Shown here piece after piece: positions 26,791 through 37,192 of a stretch of 64,000 bases of DNA (within the stretch, counting starts at the first letter, position 1; each line of letters starts with the position of its first letter). This DNA comes from DATJCV01 sp963707665 (GTDB lineage: Bacteria; Pseudomonadota; Gammaproteobacteria; Burkholderiales; Burkholderiaceae_D), in assembly GCA_963707665.1 (NCBI GenBank), contig CAVPQU010000014.1, positions 50,122 through 114,121 of the forward strand, given 5' to 3'. Position numbers and translations under genes: made by a program. The notes beneath the pieces are model-generated. The model did no database searches and was not told the origin of the DNA. It was given only the letters and a program-made list of their open reading frames with translations.

Positions 26791-27936
26791 TCACTCGGTC
26801 GGCGCCAGGCCGCGTGCGATCAGCATGCGCTGGATTTCGCTGGTGCCTTCGTAGATTTGCGTGATGCGGGCGTCGCGGTAATGGCGTTCGACCGGGTAGT
26901 CTTCCAGATAGCCATAGCCGCCATGGATCTGGATCGCCTTCGAGCAGATCCATTCCGCCGCTTCCGACGCGAACAGCTTGGCCTGCGAGGCTTCCGACAA
27001 GCAGGGCAGGCCAGCCGTGCGCATTTGCGCCGCGTGATGAGTCAACAGGCGCGCCGCGTTCAGGCGGGTGGCCATGTCGGCCAGCATATTGGCGATGCTC
27101 TGGTGCTCGGTGAGGTGCTTGCCGAACTGGCTGCGTTCGCTGGCGTAGCGCAGCGCGTCATCCAGCGCGGCGCGCGCGATGCCGATCGCCTGGGCAGCGA
27201 TACCGATGCGGCCGCCTTCCAGGTTGGACAGCGCGATCTTCAGCCCGGCGCCGGCTTCACCCAGCAGGTTTTGTTCCGGAATCGTGCAATTGTCGAAAGT
27301 GATCGGGCAGGTGTCGGAGGCGCGGATGCCCATCTTGTGCTCGGGCCGGCCGACCGACAGTCCCGGACTGTTGCCGGGCACGATGAAGGCGGAAATGCCT
27401 TTCTTGCCCAGCGCCGGATCGGTGACGGCAAACACGATGATCATGCCGGCGCGCTGGCCGTTGGTGGTGAACTGCTTGCTGCCGTTGAGGACCCATTGGC
27501 CGTTTTTCAGTTCGGCGCGGGTCTTCAGGTTGTGCGCCTCGGAGCCGGCCTGCGGCTCGGTCAGCGCGAAGGCGCCGATCATGCTGCCGGACGCCAGCGC
27601 CGGCAAATACGCCTGCTTTTGTGCGTCGGTGCCAAATTTCAGGATCGGGCCGCAGCCGACCGAATTGTGCACGCTCATCAGCGTGGCGCAGGAGGCGCAG
27701 CCGGCGGCGATTTCCTCCATCGCCAGCGCATAGGCGGTGTAGTCGGTGTAGGTGCCGCCCCATTCCTCCGGCACGATCATGCCGAGCAAGCCGAGCGCGC
27801 CCATCTCGCTGACGATTTCGTTTGGCAATTGCGCCGCCTTGTCCCAGGCGGCGGCATTCGGCACCAGCCGCTCGCGCGCGAAGTCGCGCGCGCTGTCACG
27901 GATCATGCGCTGGTCGTCGGTATATAAATCGCTCAT
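26791..27936 (-). CDS. Acyl-CoA dehydrogenase
   Basis: FAD enzyme of 381 residues that forms the alpha-beta double bond of an acyl-CoA. Signature regions: GAFALTEPQAGSEAHNLKT, GSKQFTTNGQRAG, QAIGIARAALDDALRYASER, and the C-terminal YEGTSEIQRMLIARGL. The ATG at 27936 has GAGGACA before it and gives MSDLYTDDQRM; another ATG eight codons upstream has no ribosome site. The substrate is probably a short branched acyl-CoA, given the adjacent hydrolase, but that is inference. It diverges from the AraC gene. Confidence 0.92.
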   Translation of the reverse strand: MSDLYTDDQRMIRDSARDFARERLVPNAAAWDKAAQLPNEIVSEMGALGLLGMIVPEEWGGTYTDYTAYALAMEEIAAGCASCATLMSVHNSVGCGPILKFGTDAQKQAYLPALASGSMIGAFALTEPQAGSEAHNLKTRAELKNGQWVLNGSKQFTTNGQRAGMIIVFAVTDPALGKKGISAFIVPGNSPGLSVGRPEHKMGIRASDTCPITFDNCTIPEQNLLGEAGAGLKIALSNLEGGRIGIAAQAIGIARAALDDALRYASERSQFGKHLTEHQSIANMLADMATRLNAARLLTHHAAQMRTAGLPCLSEASQAKLFASEAAEWICSKAIQIHGGYGYLEDYPVERHYRDARITQIYEGTSEIQRMLIARGLAPTE

Positions 27937-28121
27937 CTTGTCCTCGCAATGGTTGGCCAATCACTGGCGTATTCCGGTTGATGCGGAAGCCACCAGTATA
28001 AAAAGGGAAGCGCCGCTGATCTATGTCGAAAGCGCGCAAGGCGCTTGAGCAGTTTTGCCATAGCCGGCCAGAACCTTGGGCTAGAATCGGAACCCTCTTG
28101 CCACTTTCAACACGGTCCCCG

Positions 28122-29135
28122 ATGCAAAAAGGCAGCGTCGCCATCTGCTTCGTGCAACAGGCCATGCAGGGCGTGCTTCAGCGCCAGCTGGACGCCGCTG
28201 CATTGCTGCGCGCCGCCGGCATTTCGCCCGACCTGTTGGCGCTGCCGCATGCGCGAGTGTCCGCCGCCAGCTATAGCACATTATGGCGCGAAGTGGCGCT
28301 GGCGCTGGACGACGAATTTTTCGGCCAGGATGCGCGCCGCATGAAGGTCGGCAGTTTCGCCATGCTGTGCCAGAGCGTGATCCACTGCAAGACGCTGGAG
28401 CAGGCGCTGCGGCGCGCATTGCAGTTTTTTGACTTGGTGTTGGACGATCTCGGCGTCCGCCTGGAGATGGAAGACGGCGTTGCCGCGCTGGTCCTGCAGC
28501 AGCGCGACGAGAGTGCGGCGCTGCGGATCTTTGCGCACGAAACCTTGCTGATCATGTTGCACGGGCTGGCATGCTGGCTGGTTGGGCGCCGCATCCCGGT
28601 GCTCTCGACCGCTTTTGCTTATGCCGAGCCGGCGTACAGTGAAGAATATCGAAGCATGTATTCGACTCAGCTGCGCTTTGACGCACCGCGCACCGCGCTG
28701 CGTTTCGATGCCGCTTACCTGGCGCTGCCGCTGGTGCAGAACGAGTGCACCCTGAAGGACTTCCTGCGCACGGCTCCCGGCAGCCTGATCCTCAAATACA
28801 AGAACAGCCATTCAATCGCTTCGCGCATCCGCCACCGCTTGCGTGCGCTGCCGGTGGCGCGCTGGCCGGAATTCGATGCGCTGGCCGATGAAGTGCATCT
28901 GGCCGGCTCGACGCTGCGTCGCCGGCTGGAACAGGAAGGCCAGTCGTACCAGGCGATCAAGGATCAACTGCGGCGCGATCTTGCCATCGAGTATTTGCTG
29001 CGTTCGCCGAAAAGCGTGTCCGAGATCGCGCTGGAGCTCGGTTTTGCCGAACCGAGCGCGTTCTATCGGGCGTTCAAGAAATGGACCGGCGCCCGGCCGG
29101 CGCAATACCGGCGGCACCTGGGCGCGGCAGAGTAG
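28122..29135 (+). CDS. AraC family transcriptional regulator
   Basis: Regulator of 337 residues. The N-terminal part (about 10-200) is the Arabinose_bd-like domain found in OruR/ArgR-type AraC proteins. The C-terminal part has two helix-turn-helix units (LADEVHLAGSTLRRRLEQEG, and SVSEIALELGFAEPSAFYRAFKKWTG). It diverges from the acyl-CoA dehydrogenase with a 185-bp shared gap, so it probably controls that catabolic pair. The inducer is unknown. The ATG at 28122 is chosen because the upstream extension has no family similarity. Confidence 0.9.
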   Translation: MQKGSVAICFVQQAMQGVLQRQLDAAALLRAAGISPDLLALPHARVSAASYSTLWREVALALDDEFFGQDARRMKVGSFAMLCQSVIHCKTLEQALRRALQFFDLVLDDLGVRLEMEDGVAALVLQQRDESAALRIFAHETLLIMLHGLACWLVGRRIPVLSTAFAYAEPAYSEEYRSMYSTQLRFDAPRTALRFDAAYLALPLVQNECTLKDFLRTAPGSLILKYKNSHSIASRIRHRLRALPVARWPEFDALADEVHLAGSTLRRRLEQEGQSYQAIKDQLRRDLAIEYLLRSPKSVSEIALELGFAEPSAFYRAFKKWTGARPAQYRRHLGAAE

Positions 29136-29153
29136 GCAGGTGGGCGTGGCAAT

Positions 29154-29181
29154 TTTGACCGGCAGGGCGCTTTGTTATACT
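29154..29181 (+). promoter_or_regulatory. Possible promoter upstream of the TDT transporter
   Basis: TTTGAC at 29154-29159 and TATACT at 29176-29181 are separated by 16 bp. About 350 bp lie between it and the transporter ATG, so a long leader or a small transcript is implied. The 393-bp gap 29136-29528 otherwise holds repeat copy D and nothing else that I can support. Confidence 0.35.
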
Positions 29182-29335
29182 GCGTTCGCGCGGCTGTCGC
29201 GGCTTCTGCGCGTGTTTGCGATACAACGCCACTGGAGAAATGCATGCATTCCGGCTAGAAGTGTGCGGCAAGGACAGGCAGGAGAAGCGTGATCCAAACC
29301 GTTCGCAGCCCTGTGCACGTATAGTGTTGGCTGCA

Positions 29336-29395
29336 GGAGTATATGTCTTAGACGGCCATTTTGCGCCCGGTATTTGCTGTGTACATATGGAGTAT
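29336..29395 (-). repeat. ATACTCC-53 dispersed repeat, copy D
   Basis: Seen as GGAGTAT at 29336-29342 and 29389-29395, the reverse orientation of copies A to C, starts 53 bp apart. The centre reads CGGGCGCAAAATGGCCGTC on the minus strand. It lies between the AraC gene and the TDT transporter. Confidence 0.85.
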
Positions 29396-29528
29396 ATGGA
29401 AATGATCCGGGCACCTGTTGACCGTTCCATGGCCGGCACGCAAGCAGTCAATGCCAGAATACCTACACTAACGAACTTCGCGCCGCCAGTACGCCAGCCA
29501 CATCGGGCGGTCTGACCGGCCAAACCCG

Positions 29529-30635
29529 ATGACTGCTCCATCCGTCGACTCCGCTTCCCCTGCCAGCGCGCCGTCGCTGCGGGCGCGGCTGCTGGCCGAT
29601 CTGGCCGGTCTGGCGCCAAGCTATTTCGGGCTGGTGATGGCGACCGGGATTGTCTCGATCGGCGCTCACCTGCTCGGCTGGCTACACGTGGCGCGCACGC
29701 TGTTTTACCTGAACAACGGGATGTATGCGGTGTTGTGGCTGCTGACCCTGGCGCGCCTGCTGTGCTTTCCGCGCCGCGTTTTCAGCGACCTGATCGATCA
29801 CTTGCGCGGCCCCGGGTTCTTTACCATGGTGGCCGGCACCGGCATGCTGGGCAGTCAATACGTGCTGCTGACCGCCAACACTGGCAGCGCACTGATGCTG
29901 TGGGCCGTGGCGCTGGTGCTGTGGGTCGGGTTGACCTATGCGATCTTCACCGCCTTCACGGTCAAGGAACACAAGCCGACACTGGACCGCGGCATCAGCG
30001 GCGGCTGGCTGCTGGCGGTAGTGGCAACCCAGTCGATCGCGGTGCTGGCCGCGCTGCTGGCGCCGCACGTCGCCCAGCCGTACCGGCTGGAACTGAATTT
30101 CCTGGCGCTATCGATGTGGCTGTGGGGCGGCATGCTGTACATCTGGATGATGTCGCTGATCTTTTACCGCTACACCTTTTTCCGGCTGGAGCCAGGCGAT
30201 TTGTCGCCACCGTACTGGATCAACATGGGAGCGATGGCAATCTCGACACTGGCCGGCTCGCTGTTGATCATCAACGCGCCGGATGCACCGTTCCTGGCCT
30301 CCTTGCTGCCGTTCCTGAAGGGATTCACGGTGTTTTACTGGGCCACCGGCACCTGGTGGATACCGATGCTGCTGGTGCTGGGCGTTTGGCGCCATGTCTA
30401 CAAGCGCTTTCCGCTGCGCTACGATCCCTTGTATTGGGGCGCCGTGTTCCCGCTCGGCATGTATGCGACCTGCACCCATCAGATGGTGCATGCGATGGAG
30501 TTCGGGTTCCTGCAATCGCTGCCCGTCGCTTTTTTGTACGTCGCGCTGCTGGCATGGTGCATGGCGTTTGCCGGCCTCCTGCACGACTTGCTGCGGCGCT
30601 TCGGTGTCTTGCGCCCGCGCGCCACGCTTGCCTGA
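29529..30635 (+). CDS. TDT family (tellurite-resistance/dicarboxylate, SLAC1-like) transporter
   Basis: Inner-membrane protein of 368 residues with ten predicted helices. The first helix region SYFGLVMATGIVSIGAHLLG and the WGAVFPLGMYA segment are typical of the TehA/SLAC1/TDT family. Members transport C4-dicarboxylates, sulfite or anions; the substrate here cannot be told. It is followed after 9 bp by a small helical protein gene, and the two look like one operon. Confidence 0.87.
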   Translation: MTAPSVDSASPASAPSLRARLLADLAGLAPSYFGLVMATGIVSIGAHLLGWLHVARTLFYLNNGMYAVLWLLTLARLLCFPRRVFSDLIDHLRGPGFFTMVAGTGMLGSQYVLLTANTGSALMLWAVALVLWVGLTYAIFTAFTVKEHKPTLDRGISGGWLLAVVATQSIAVLAALLAPHVAQPYRLELNFLALSMWLWGGMLYIWMMSLIFYRYTFFRLEPGDLSPPYWINMGAMAISTLAGSLLIINAPDAPFLASLLPFLKGFTVFYWATGTWWIPMLLVLGVWRHVYKRFPLRYDPLYWGAVFPLGMYATCTHQMVHAMEFGFLQSLPVAFLYVALLAWCMAFAGLLHDLLRRFGVLRPRATLA

Positions 30636-30644
30636 AGGAATACC

Positions 30645-31094
30645 ATGAACACCATGCCTGCCGATGAATTGATCCAACTATTGAATAGGCTGCTGGAAGC
30701 CGAACGTGCCGGCGCCAGAACGCTGGCTGCTTTCCTGGACGAATACCCGCCGCAATCGCCGGCGTGGCAGCAATTGCGGCGCGTGCAGCGTGACGAGGCC
30801 AGCAATTGCAAGCTGCTGATCGATGCCATCCGCAGTTTGGGAGCCGAGCCGAGCGGCGCCACCGGCGATTTCCTTGGCAAGGCGCTGGCGGTGCAGGGCC
30901 GGGCGGCGCGGCTGGCGTTCCTGAACCGCGGCCAGGGCTGGGTTGCACGCAAGATCGGCGAAGCGCTGCCGCGGATCGATACCGGGCCCCTGCATCACAT
31001 GTTGCAGGGCATGCTGGATTCACACTTGGTCAATATTGCCGCCTGCGCGGCGCTGCCGGAGGCCATGGCAGAGAATCCTGCGCCGCCGGCTTGA
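30645..31094 (+). CDS. Small ferritin-like/DUF6306-type helical protein
   Basis: Soluble protein of 149 residues, mostly alpha-helical. Residues 8-60 (LIQLLNRLLEAERAGART and VQRDEASNCKLLIDAI) look like helices of a four-helix bundle with spaced Glu residues, as in ferritin-like folds; the second half has GRAARLAFLNRGQGWVARKI. I associate it with the DUF6306 group, but not firmly. Neighbour of the TDT transporter. Function unknown. Confidence 0.6.
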   Translation: MNTMPADELIQLLNRLLEAERAGARTLAAFLDEYPPQSPAWQQLRRVQRDEASNCKLLIDAIRSLGAEPSGATGDFLGKALAVQGRAARLAFLNRGQGWVARKIGEALPRIDTGPLHHMLQGMLDSHLVNIAACAALPEAMAENPAPPA

Positions 31095-31190
31095 ATTGCG
31101 CGCATCATGTGGCACACTGCGCACCGTAGCGGTGGCCGGATGGCAATCCGAGCAGGATGACTTGCGGCGAAATTTCATGGGAGTTTCATA

Positions 31191-32454
31191 TTGAGTATCA
31201 AAGACCTGGGCTTCGAGTGGCTGGTCGGTTTGCGTTATACGCGCGCCGGCCGTCGCAGCGGCCGCAATAGTTTCATTTCCTTCATTTCGCTGATTTCGAT
31301 GGCCGGCATCGCGCTTGGCGTGGCGGCGCTGATCGTGGTGCTGTCGGTGATGAACGGCTTCCAGAAGGAAGTGCGCGATCGCATGCTGTCGGTGCTGGCG
31401 CACATCGAGGTGTTCGACGCCAGCGGCGCCATGCCGGACTGGCAGGAAACCGCCAGGGAAGCGTTTCGCAACAAGGAAGTCAAGGGCGCCGCGCCGTATG
31501 TGGCGGCGCAGGCGATGATGACGCACGGCGAGACGGTGCGCGGCGTGATCATCCGCGGCGTGCTGCCGCAGGAAGAGCCGACCGTGTCGGAGGTGGCGTC
31601 GCAGGTGCGCGAAGGGCAGTTTCAACGATCTGAAACCCGGCGAGTTCAATATCGTGCTGGGCGGCGAACTGGCGCGCGGCCTGCAGGTCAGCGTCGGCGA
31701 CAAGGTGACGCTGATCGCGCCGCAGGGCCAGGTGACGCCGGCCGGCGTGCTGCCGCGCCTGAAGCAGTTCACCGTGGTCGGCATTTTCGAGGCCGGGCAC
31801 TATGAATTCGACTCGACGCTGGCTTTCATGCAACTCGAGGATGCGGAAAAAATGTTCCGTCTCAGCGCGCCGTCCGGCCTGCGGCTGCGCATCGCCGACA
31901 TGCTGCAGGCGCCGCAGGTGGCACTCGAACTATCGAAGACCTTGAGCGGCAATTTGCTGATTCGCGACTGGTCGCAGCAGAACCGCAACTGGTTTGCCGC
32001 GGTGAAAACCGAGAAACGCATGATGTTCATCATCCTGACGCTGATCATCGCGGTGGCCGCCTTCAACCTGGTGTCGACGCTGGTGATGACGGTGACCGAC
32101 AAGCAGGCCGACATCGCCATTTTGCGCACGCTGGGAGCTTCGCCGCGCTCGATCATGAAGATCTTCATGATCCAGGGCGCGCTGGTGGGCCTGATCGGCA
32201 CCGCGCTCGGGGTCGGCTTTGGCGTTCTGGTGGCGAGCAATATCGACGTCATCGTGCCGTTCATCGAACACCTGCTCGGCATCCAGTTCCTGCCGCGCGA
32301 TATCTATCTGATCAGCGCCTTGCCGTCCGATCTGCGCTGGCCGGATGTCGGCACCATCGGCGTAGTGGCGGTGGTGCTGGCGTTTTTGGCAACCTTGTAC
32401 CCCAGCTGGTGGGCAGCGCGGGTCAAGCCGGCGGAGGCCCTGCGTTATGAATAA
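31191..32454 (+). CDS. lolC: Lipoprotein-releasing ABC transporter permease LolC/E, one frameshift
   Basis: Permease that extracts lipoproteins from the inner membrane for delivery to LolA. The N-terminus has GLRYTRAGRRSGRNSFISFI and the first helix; a periplasmic domain follows; the C-terminal FtsX-like part has three helices (LVSTLVMTVTDKQADIAILR and others). One extra G near 31614 breaks the frame (GAAGGGCAG for GAAGGCAG); removing it gives 420 residues, a normal length. The start is a TTG at 31191. It overlaps lolD by eight bases. As an essential gene, its break is probably a sequence error. Confidence 0.88.
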
Positions 32455-33148
32455 GGCTGCCATGAATGAAATCGTGCTGTCGTGCCGCGGATTGGCAAAG
32501 ACGTTTACCCAGGGCAGCTATTCGGTCAAGGTATTGGAAGGCATCGATCTGGATGTGGTGCACGGCGAGCAAGTCGCGATCGTGGGCGCCTCCGGCTCCG
32601 GCAAATCGACCTTGCTGCATCTGCTGGGTGGACTGGATGCGCCAAGTGCCGGCAGCGTCACGCTGCAGGGGCAGAACCTGTCGCAACTGGGCGAAAAAGC
32701 GCGCGGCGATTTGCGCAACCGCGCGCTCGGTTTTGTCTATCAATTTCATCACCTGCTGCCGGAGTTTTCGGCGCTCGACAACGTCGCCATGCCGCTGATG
32801 ATCCGCCGCCAGGGCCGTCCCGAAGCGCGGGCGGCGGCGCGCGAAGTGCTGGCGCGCGTCGGCCTCGCCAAACGGGAAATCCACGTGCCGGGCGAGCTGT
32901 CCGGCGGCGAGCGGCAGCGGGTGGCGCTGGCGCGCGCGCTGGTCGCGCATCCGGCGTGCGTGCTGGCGGATGAGCCGACCGGCAATCTGGATCGCGCCAC
33001 CGCGCACAAGACTTTCGACCTGATGCTGGAACTGTCGCGCACGCTCGGCACGGCCTTCGTCATCGTGACCCACGATATCGAGCTGGCACGGCGCTGCGGG
33101 CGCATCCTGCGGCTCTCCGAACACGGTCTGCAAGCCTACGTCGAATAG
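32447..33148 (+). CDS. lolD: Lipoprotein-releasing system ATP-binding protein LolD
   Basis: ABC ATPase of 233 residues that powers the Lol transporter. Walker A GASGSGKSTLLHLL, signature LSGGERQRVALARAL, Walker B VLADEPTGNLD, and the switch His in VTHDIELA. The LolD-specific region FVYQFHHLLPEFSALDNVAMP is present. Starts at 32447 or 32462 are possible; the first overlaps the lolC stop (ATGAATAA) and suggests coupling. Confidence 0.95.
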   Translation: MNKAAMNEIVLSCRGLAKTFTQGSYSVKVLEGIDLDVVHGEQVAIVGASGSGKSTLLHLLGGLDAPSAGSVTLQGQNLSQLGEKARGDLRNRALGFVYQFHHLLPEFSALDNVAMPLMIRRQGRPEARAAAREVLARVGLAKREIHVPGELSGGERQRVALARALVAHPACVLADEPTGNLDRATAHKTFDLMLELSRTLGTAFVIVTHDIELARRCGRILRLSEHGLQAYVE

Positions 33149-33149
33149 C

Positions 33150-33947
33150 ATGTGGATCGATACTCACTGCCACCTCGATGCGCAGGAGTTTGCCGGCCAG
33201 GAAGCACGGCTGGCAGCCGATGCGGCGCGGCAGGGAGTGGGCAAGATCGTGATTCCAGCGGTGGCGCGCTCGAATTTCGCTGCTGTCGCGCAACTGGCGG
33301 CGGCCCAGCCGAATTGCGTGTATGCGCTCGGCATTCATCCGTTGTACGTGGCGCAAGCGCAAGAGGAAGACCTGGCGGCGCTGCGGGTGGCGGTGGCGCA
33401 GGCATTGGCCGATCCGCGCCTGGTGGCCATCGGCGAGATCGGGCTGGATTTTTTTGTGCCGGCGTTAAAGCAGGGCGAGCTGCGTGAAAAGCAGGAACAT
33501 TTCTTTGTCGAACAGCTGAAAATTGCGCGTGACTTCGGGCTGCCGGTGCTGCTGCACGTGCGCCGGGCGCAAGACACCATCCTCAAGTACCTGCGCCGAA
33601 TCGCTGTTCCGGGCGGCATCGCGCACGCCTTCAACGGCAGCTTCCAGCAGGCCGGCATCTTCATCGAACTCGGTTTCAAGCTGGGTTTTGGCGGCGCCAT
33701 GACCTTTCCGCGCGCCTTGCAGTTGCGCCGGCTGGCGAGCCAGCTGTCGCTTGACGCCATCGTGCTGGAGACCGATGCGCCGGATATCGCGCCCGTGTGG
33801 CTGCACCCGGAGGCCAACCGGCCCGACCAGATTCCGCAAATTGGCGACGCGCTGGCGGCGCTCAGGCAGATGCCGTCCGGGCTGCTGGCGGCACACACTT
33901 CGGCCAACGCGCGCGCCGTGTTGCCGCGGATGGCGCAACTGGACTAG
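33150..33947 (+). CDS. tatD: TatD family metal-dependent DNase
   Basis: Predicted metal-dependent deoxyribonuclease of 265 residues with a TIM-barrel amidohydrolase fold. Metal ligands lie in DTHCHLD at the start, in AIGEIGLDFF, in LLHVRRAQD and in ETDAPD. The gene starts directly after the lolD stop. Members act in DNA repair and 3'-end processing. The paralogue (TatD or YcfH) cannot be fixed from sequence alone. Confidence 0.9.
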   Translation: MWIDTHCHLDAQEFAGQEARLAADAARQGVGKIVIPAVARSNFAAVAQLAAAQPNCVYALGIHPLYVAQAQEEDLAALRVAVAQALADPRLVAIGEIGLDFFVPALKQGELREKQEHFFVEQLKIARDFGLPVLLHVRRAQDTILKYLRRIAVPGGIAHAFNGSFQQAGIFIELGFKLGFGGAMTFPRALQLRRLASQLSLDAIVLETDAPDIAPVWLHPEANRPDQIPQIGDALAALRQMPSGLLAAHTSANARAVLPRMAQLD

Positions 33948-33952
33948 GCGCC

Positions 33953-36381
33953 GTGCGCAGCGCCATTTTCGGCTTCGTGCTGGGAGTGTTCTGGCTGCAA
34001 AATCAGGCGGACTTGCCGTCGCCGCTTCAGCTTGGCCTGATCGTGGGTGGTGCGGCCTGGTGCGGAGTGCTGATCCGGTTTGCCGCGCATCCCTATCTGA
34101 AGTCGCTGCTGCTGGCGGCCTGCGGCGGCGCTCTCGGCTTTGCCTGGGCCGCATTGCTAGCGCAACAGGCGTTGAGCACGCAACTGCCCGCCGTCTGGGA
34201 AGGGCGCGACGTCACGGTGATTGGTACGATCGACAGCTTGCCGCACCAGCTGGAACAGGGCGTGCGCTTCAATTTCGCGGTGGAGCGGGTACTGCCGCAG
34301 GATGATGTCGCGCCAAGCATTCCGTCGCGTCTGGCGCTGTCCTGGTATGCCGGATTTGCCGGCGACGTGGCGCGCGTCGAGCGGCGTGTCGAGCCGGGCG
34401 AGCGCTGGCAACTGACGGTGCGCCTGCAGCGCCCGCATGGCAACGCCAATCCCTATGGTTTCGACTATGAAGTATGGCTGCTGGAGCAGGGCTTGCGCGC
34501 CACCGGCTATGTACGGCCGGAAGCAGTCGGCGCGGTGCCGAATCGGCGGCTGGACACCTTCGTCTGGAGCTTCGGCAATGTCGTCGAAACGTGCCGCCAC
34601 TGGCTGCGCGAGCGAATTGTTGCCGCCTTGCCGGACAAGAAATATGCCGGCGTGATCGTCGCGCTGGTGGTCGGCGACCAGCGCGCGGTCAGCCAGTCGG
34701 ACTGGGCGGTGTTCAATCGGACCGGCGTCAGCCACCTCATTTCCATCTCCGGCCTGCACATCACAATGATCGCCGGCCTGTTTGCCAGCCTGGCGTTCTG
34801 GCTGTGGCGGCACTCGTTTTTTACCGGTGCGCAATTGCCGCTGCGGCTGCCGGCGCAAAAGGCGGCGGCGCTGGCGGGTGCCGGCAGTGCGCTGCTGTAT
34901 GTGCTGCTGGCCGGGTTCGGCGTGCCGGCGCAGCGCACGCTGTACATGCTGTCGGTGGTGGCGGCGGCGTTGTGGCTCGGGCGCATTACCAGCGTCTCGC
35001 ACGTGCTGTGCCTGGCGCTGGCGGTGGTGGTGGTGCTCGATCCGTGGGCGGTGTTGTGGCCGGGTTTCTGGCTCTCGTTCGGCGCAGTCGGCCTCATCCT
35101 GTACACCTCGGTCGGGCGCACGCTGCAGCTTGCCGCAGCGGAGAGGGCGCGCGCGTGGCACGCCTGGCGCGCGACGCTGGTATCGGCCGCGCGCACCCAG
35201 TACGCGGTCACGCTGGGCCTGGTGCCGCTGACGGTGCTGCTGTTCGCCCAGGTGTCGCTGGTCAGCCCGCTGGCGAATGCGGTGGCGATCCCGCTGGTCA
35301 GCCTCGTCGTGACGCCGCTGGCGCTGCTCGGCAGCGTCCTGCCGGCGCCGCTGGCAGCGCTGGGTGCTGAGCGCGGCGCACGCGCTGGTGGAATGGCTGG
35401 CACTGGCGCTTGGCTGGCTGAATGCGCTGCCGCTGGCGGTGTGGGCGGCGCCCACTCCAGCGCCGTGGATTTTCCTGCTGGCGCTGGCCGGCACCCTGTG
35501 GCTGCTGGCGCCGCGCGGCTGGCCGGCGCGCTGGATCGGCGTGGTCGGCTGGCTGCCGCTGTTGCTGAACGCGCCGACCCATCCGCCGGCCGGCCAGATG
35601 TGGGTGACCGCCTTCGACGTCGGCCAGGGCATGGCGCTGCTGGTGGAAACCGAAAAGCATCGTTTGCTGTACGACACCGGGCCGACCTATTCGCCCGCTT
35701 CAAACGGCGGCAGCCGGGTTATCCTGCCTTATCTGAAAGCGCGCGGCATCCAGGCGCTGGATGCGGTGGTGGTGAGCCACAACGACAATGACCACTCCGG
35801 CGGCGCGCTGTCGATTTTCGACGAGATCAGGGTCGATTGGGTGGCTTCGTCGCTGGCGCTCCACAGCCCGATCGTGCGGGCGGCGCCGGCGCACCGGCGC
35901 TGCGCTGGCCGGGCAGAGCTGGTCCTGGGACGATGTGCAATTCGAGATGCTGCACCCGACCGCGGCCGACTATGAAAACGAGAAAAGCAAGCCGAACGCA
36001 CTCGGCTGCACGCTGAAGGTCACGCTCGGAGCGCAGGCGATCTTGCTGCCGGCTGACATCGGGGTGCAACAGGAAGCCCGACTGCTGGCCCGCGATCCGC
36101 AGCAGTTGCGGGCCACGGCCTTGCTGGCGCCGCATCATGGCAGCGGCACTTCGTCCAGCCTGGCGTTCCTGCAGGCGGTGCAGCCGCAGGTCGCCTTGTT
36201 CCAGGTTGGCTACCGCAATCGCTATCGGCATCCGAAGCAGGAAGTGTTCGAGCGCTACGGCGAGCTCGGCATCGCGCGCCTGCGCAGCGACGAGGCGGGC
36301 GCAATCACATTACAATTCGGGCCCTCACTTCACATTGTCGAACACCGGCGCGAGCATGCACGTTACTGGCATGGCCGCTGA
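33953..36381 (+). CDS. comEC: DNA internalization protein ComEC/Rec2, two frameshifts
   Basis: Inner-membrane channel for DNA uptake, about 808 residues after removing two single-base gains (near 35368 and 35913). It has an N-terminal DUF4131 part, the competence domain with GVSHLISISGLHITMIAGL and further helices, and a C-terminal metallo-beta-lactamase part (FDVGQGMALLVE, VSHNDNDHSGG, LAPHHGSGTSSS). The start is a GTG at 33953. As written, neither break is bypassed, so the sequence gives no full protein. With TatD upstream it forms a common betaproteobacterial pair. Confidence 0.88.
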
Positions 36382-36392
36382 CGATCACCACT

Positions 36393-37190
36393 ATGCCGCA
36401 ACCGATACTCCATTTCGTTCACGCCAACAGTTTTCCCGCTGGAACCTACCGACTTTTTTTTGATCACCTGCGTGCCGATTACGATGTTCGCGCCTTGCCG
36501 ATGCACGCGCACAATCCGAATTATCCGGTGCGCGATGGCTGGCACGAGCTGATGCTGGAGCTGGCTGACGAGCTGCAGGCGCAATACGATCGGCCGGTGA
36601 TCCTGGTCGGCCATTCGTTTGGCGGCATGTTGAGCCTGATGCTGGCCAAGGCGCGGCCGGAGCTGGTGCGCTGCGTGGTGATGCTGGATTCGCCGGTGGT
36701 GGCGGGCTGGCGCGCACGATTGCTGCGAGCGGCGAAATCGATCGGGATCGACAAGAAATTCTCGCCCGCGCGGTTTTCCGAAAAGCGTCGCAAATTCTGG
36801 CCCGATGCCGAAAGCGCTTACCAGCATTACGCATCCAAGCCGATGTTCGCCGCGTGGGCACCCGGGGTGCTGCGCGATTATCTCGACAGCGGCCTCGATC
36901 CGCATGCGCAAGGCGTCACCCTGCGCTTCACGCGCGAGACCGAAACGGCGGTCTACAGCAGCTTGCCGGATCACGTCGGCGCGCTGGTGCGGCATGGCGT
37001 GCCGGTGCCGGTGGGTTTCATCGGCGGCAGCGAATCGGTAGAATGCCGTCAGGCGGGGATGGCCGCCACCCGGCGCCTGGTCGGGCGCCATTTGACGTTG
37101 CTGCCCGGCGGCCATCTGTTCCCGATGGAGTCGCCGGCCGCTGCGGCGCAAGCAGTACACCAGATGATCCAGTCTCTGCTACCTTCCTGA
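36393..37190 (+). CDS. Alpha/beta hydrolase
   Basis: Protein of 265 residues with the nucleophile Ser75 in GHSFGG, and a terminal catalytic His in PGGHLFPMESP. The oxyanion region is HFVHANSFPAG. A cap segment lies between about 105 and 170. No signal peptide, so cytoplasmic. Substrate unknown. It starts 11 bp after comEC and ends 2 bp before the lipid A deacylase-like gene, so the three are probably co-transcribed. Confidence 0.85.
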   Translation: MPQPILHFVHANSFPAGTYRLFFDHLRADYDVRALPMHAHNPNYPVRDGWHELMLELADELQAQYDRPVILVGHSFGGMLSLMLAKARPELVRCVVMLDSPVVAGWRARLLRAAKSIGIDKKFSPARFSEKRRKFWPDAESAYQHYASKPMFAAWAPGVLRDYLDSGLDPHAQGVTLRFTRETETAVYSSLPDHVGALVRHGVPVPVGFIGGSESVECRQAGMAATRRLVGRHLTLLPGGHLFPMESPAAAAQAVHQMIQSLLPS

Positions 37191-37192
37191 CC

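Noticed and set aside
29216..29515. Possible 99-residue protein on the plus strand before the TDT transporter
   Set aside because: It reads straight through repeat copy D, which is non-coding in the other four places, and shows no domain.
36854..37192. N-terminal extension of the LpxR-like gene across the hydrolase gene
   Set aside because: The extension is another frame of the hydrolase gene; the ATG at 37193 with a clean signal peptide is far better.
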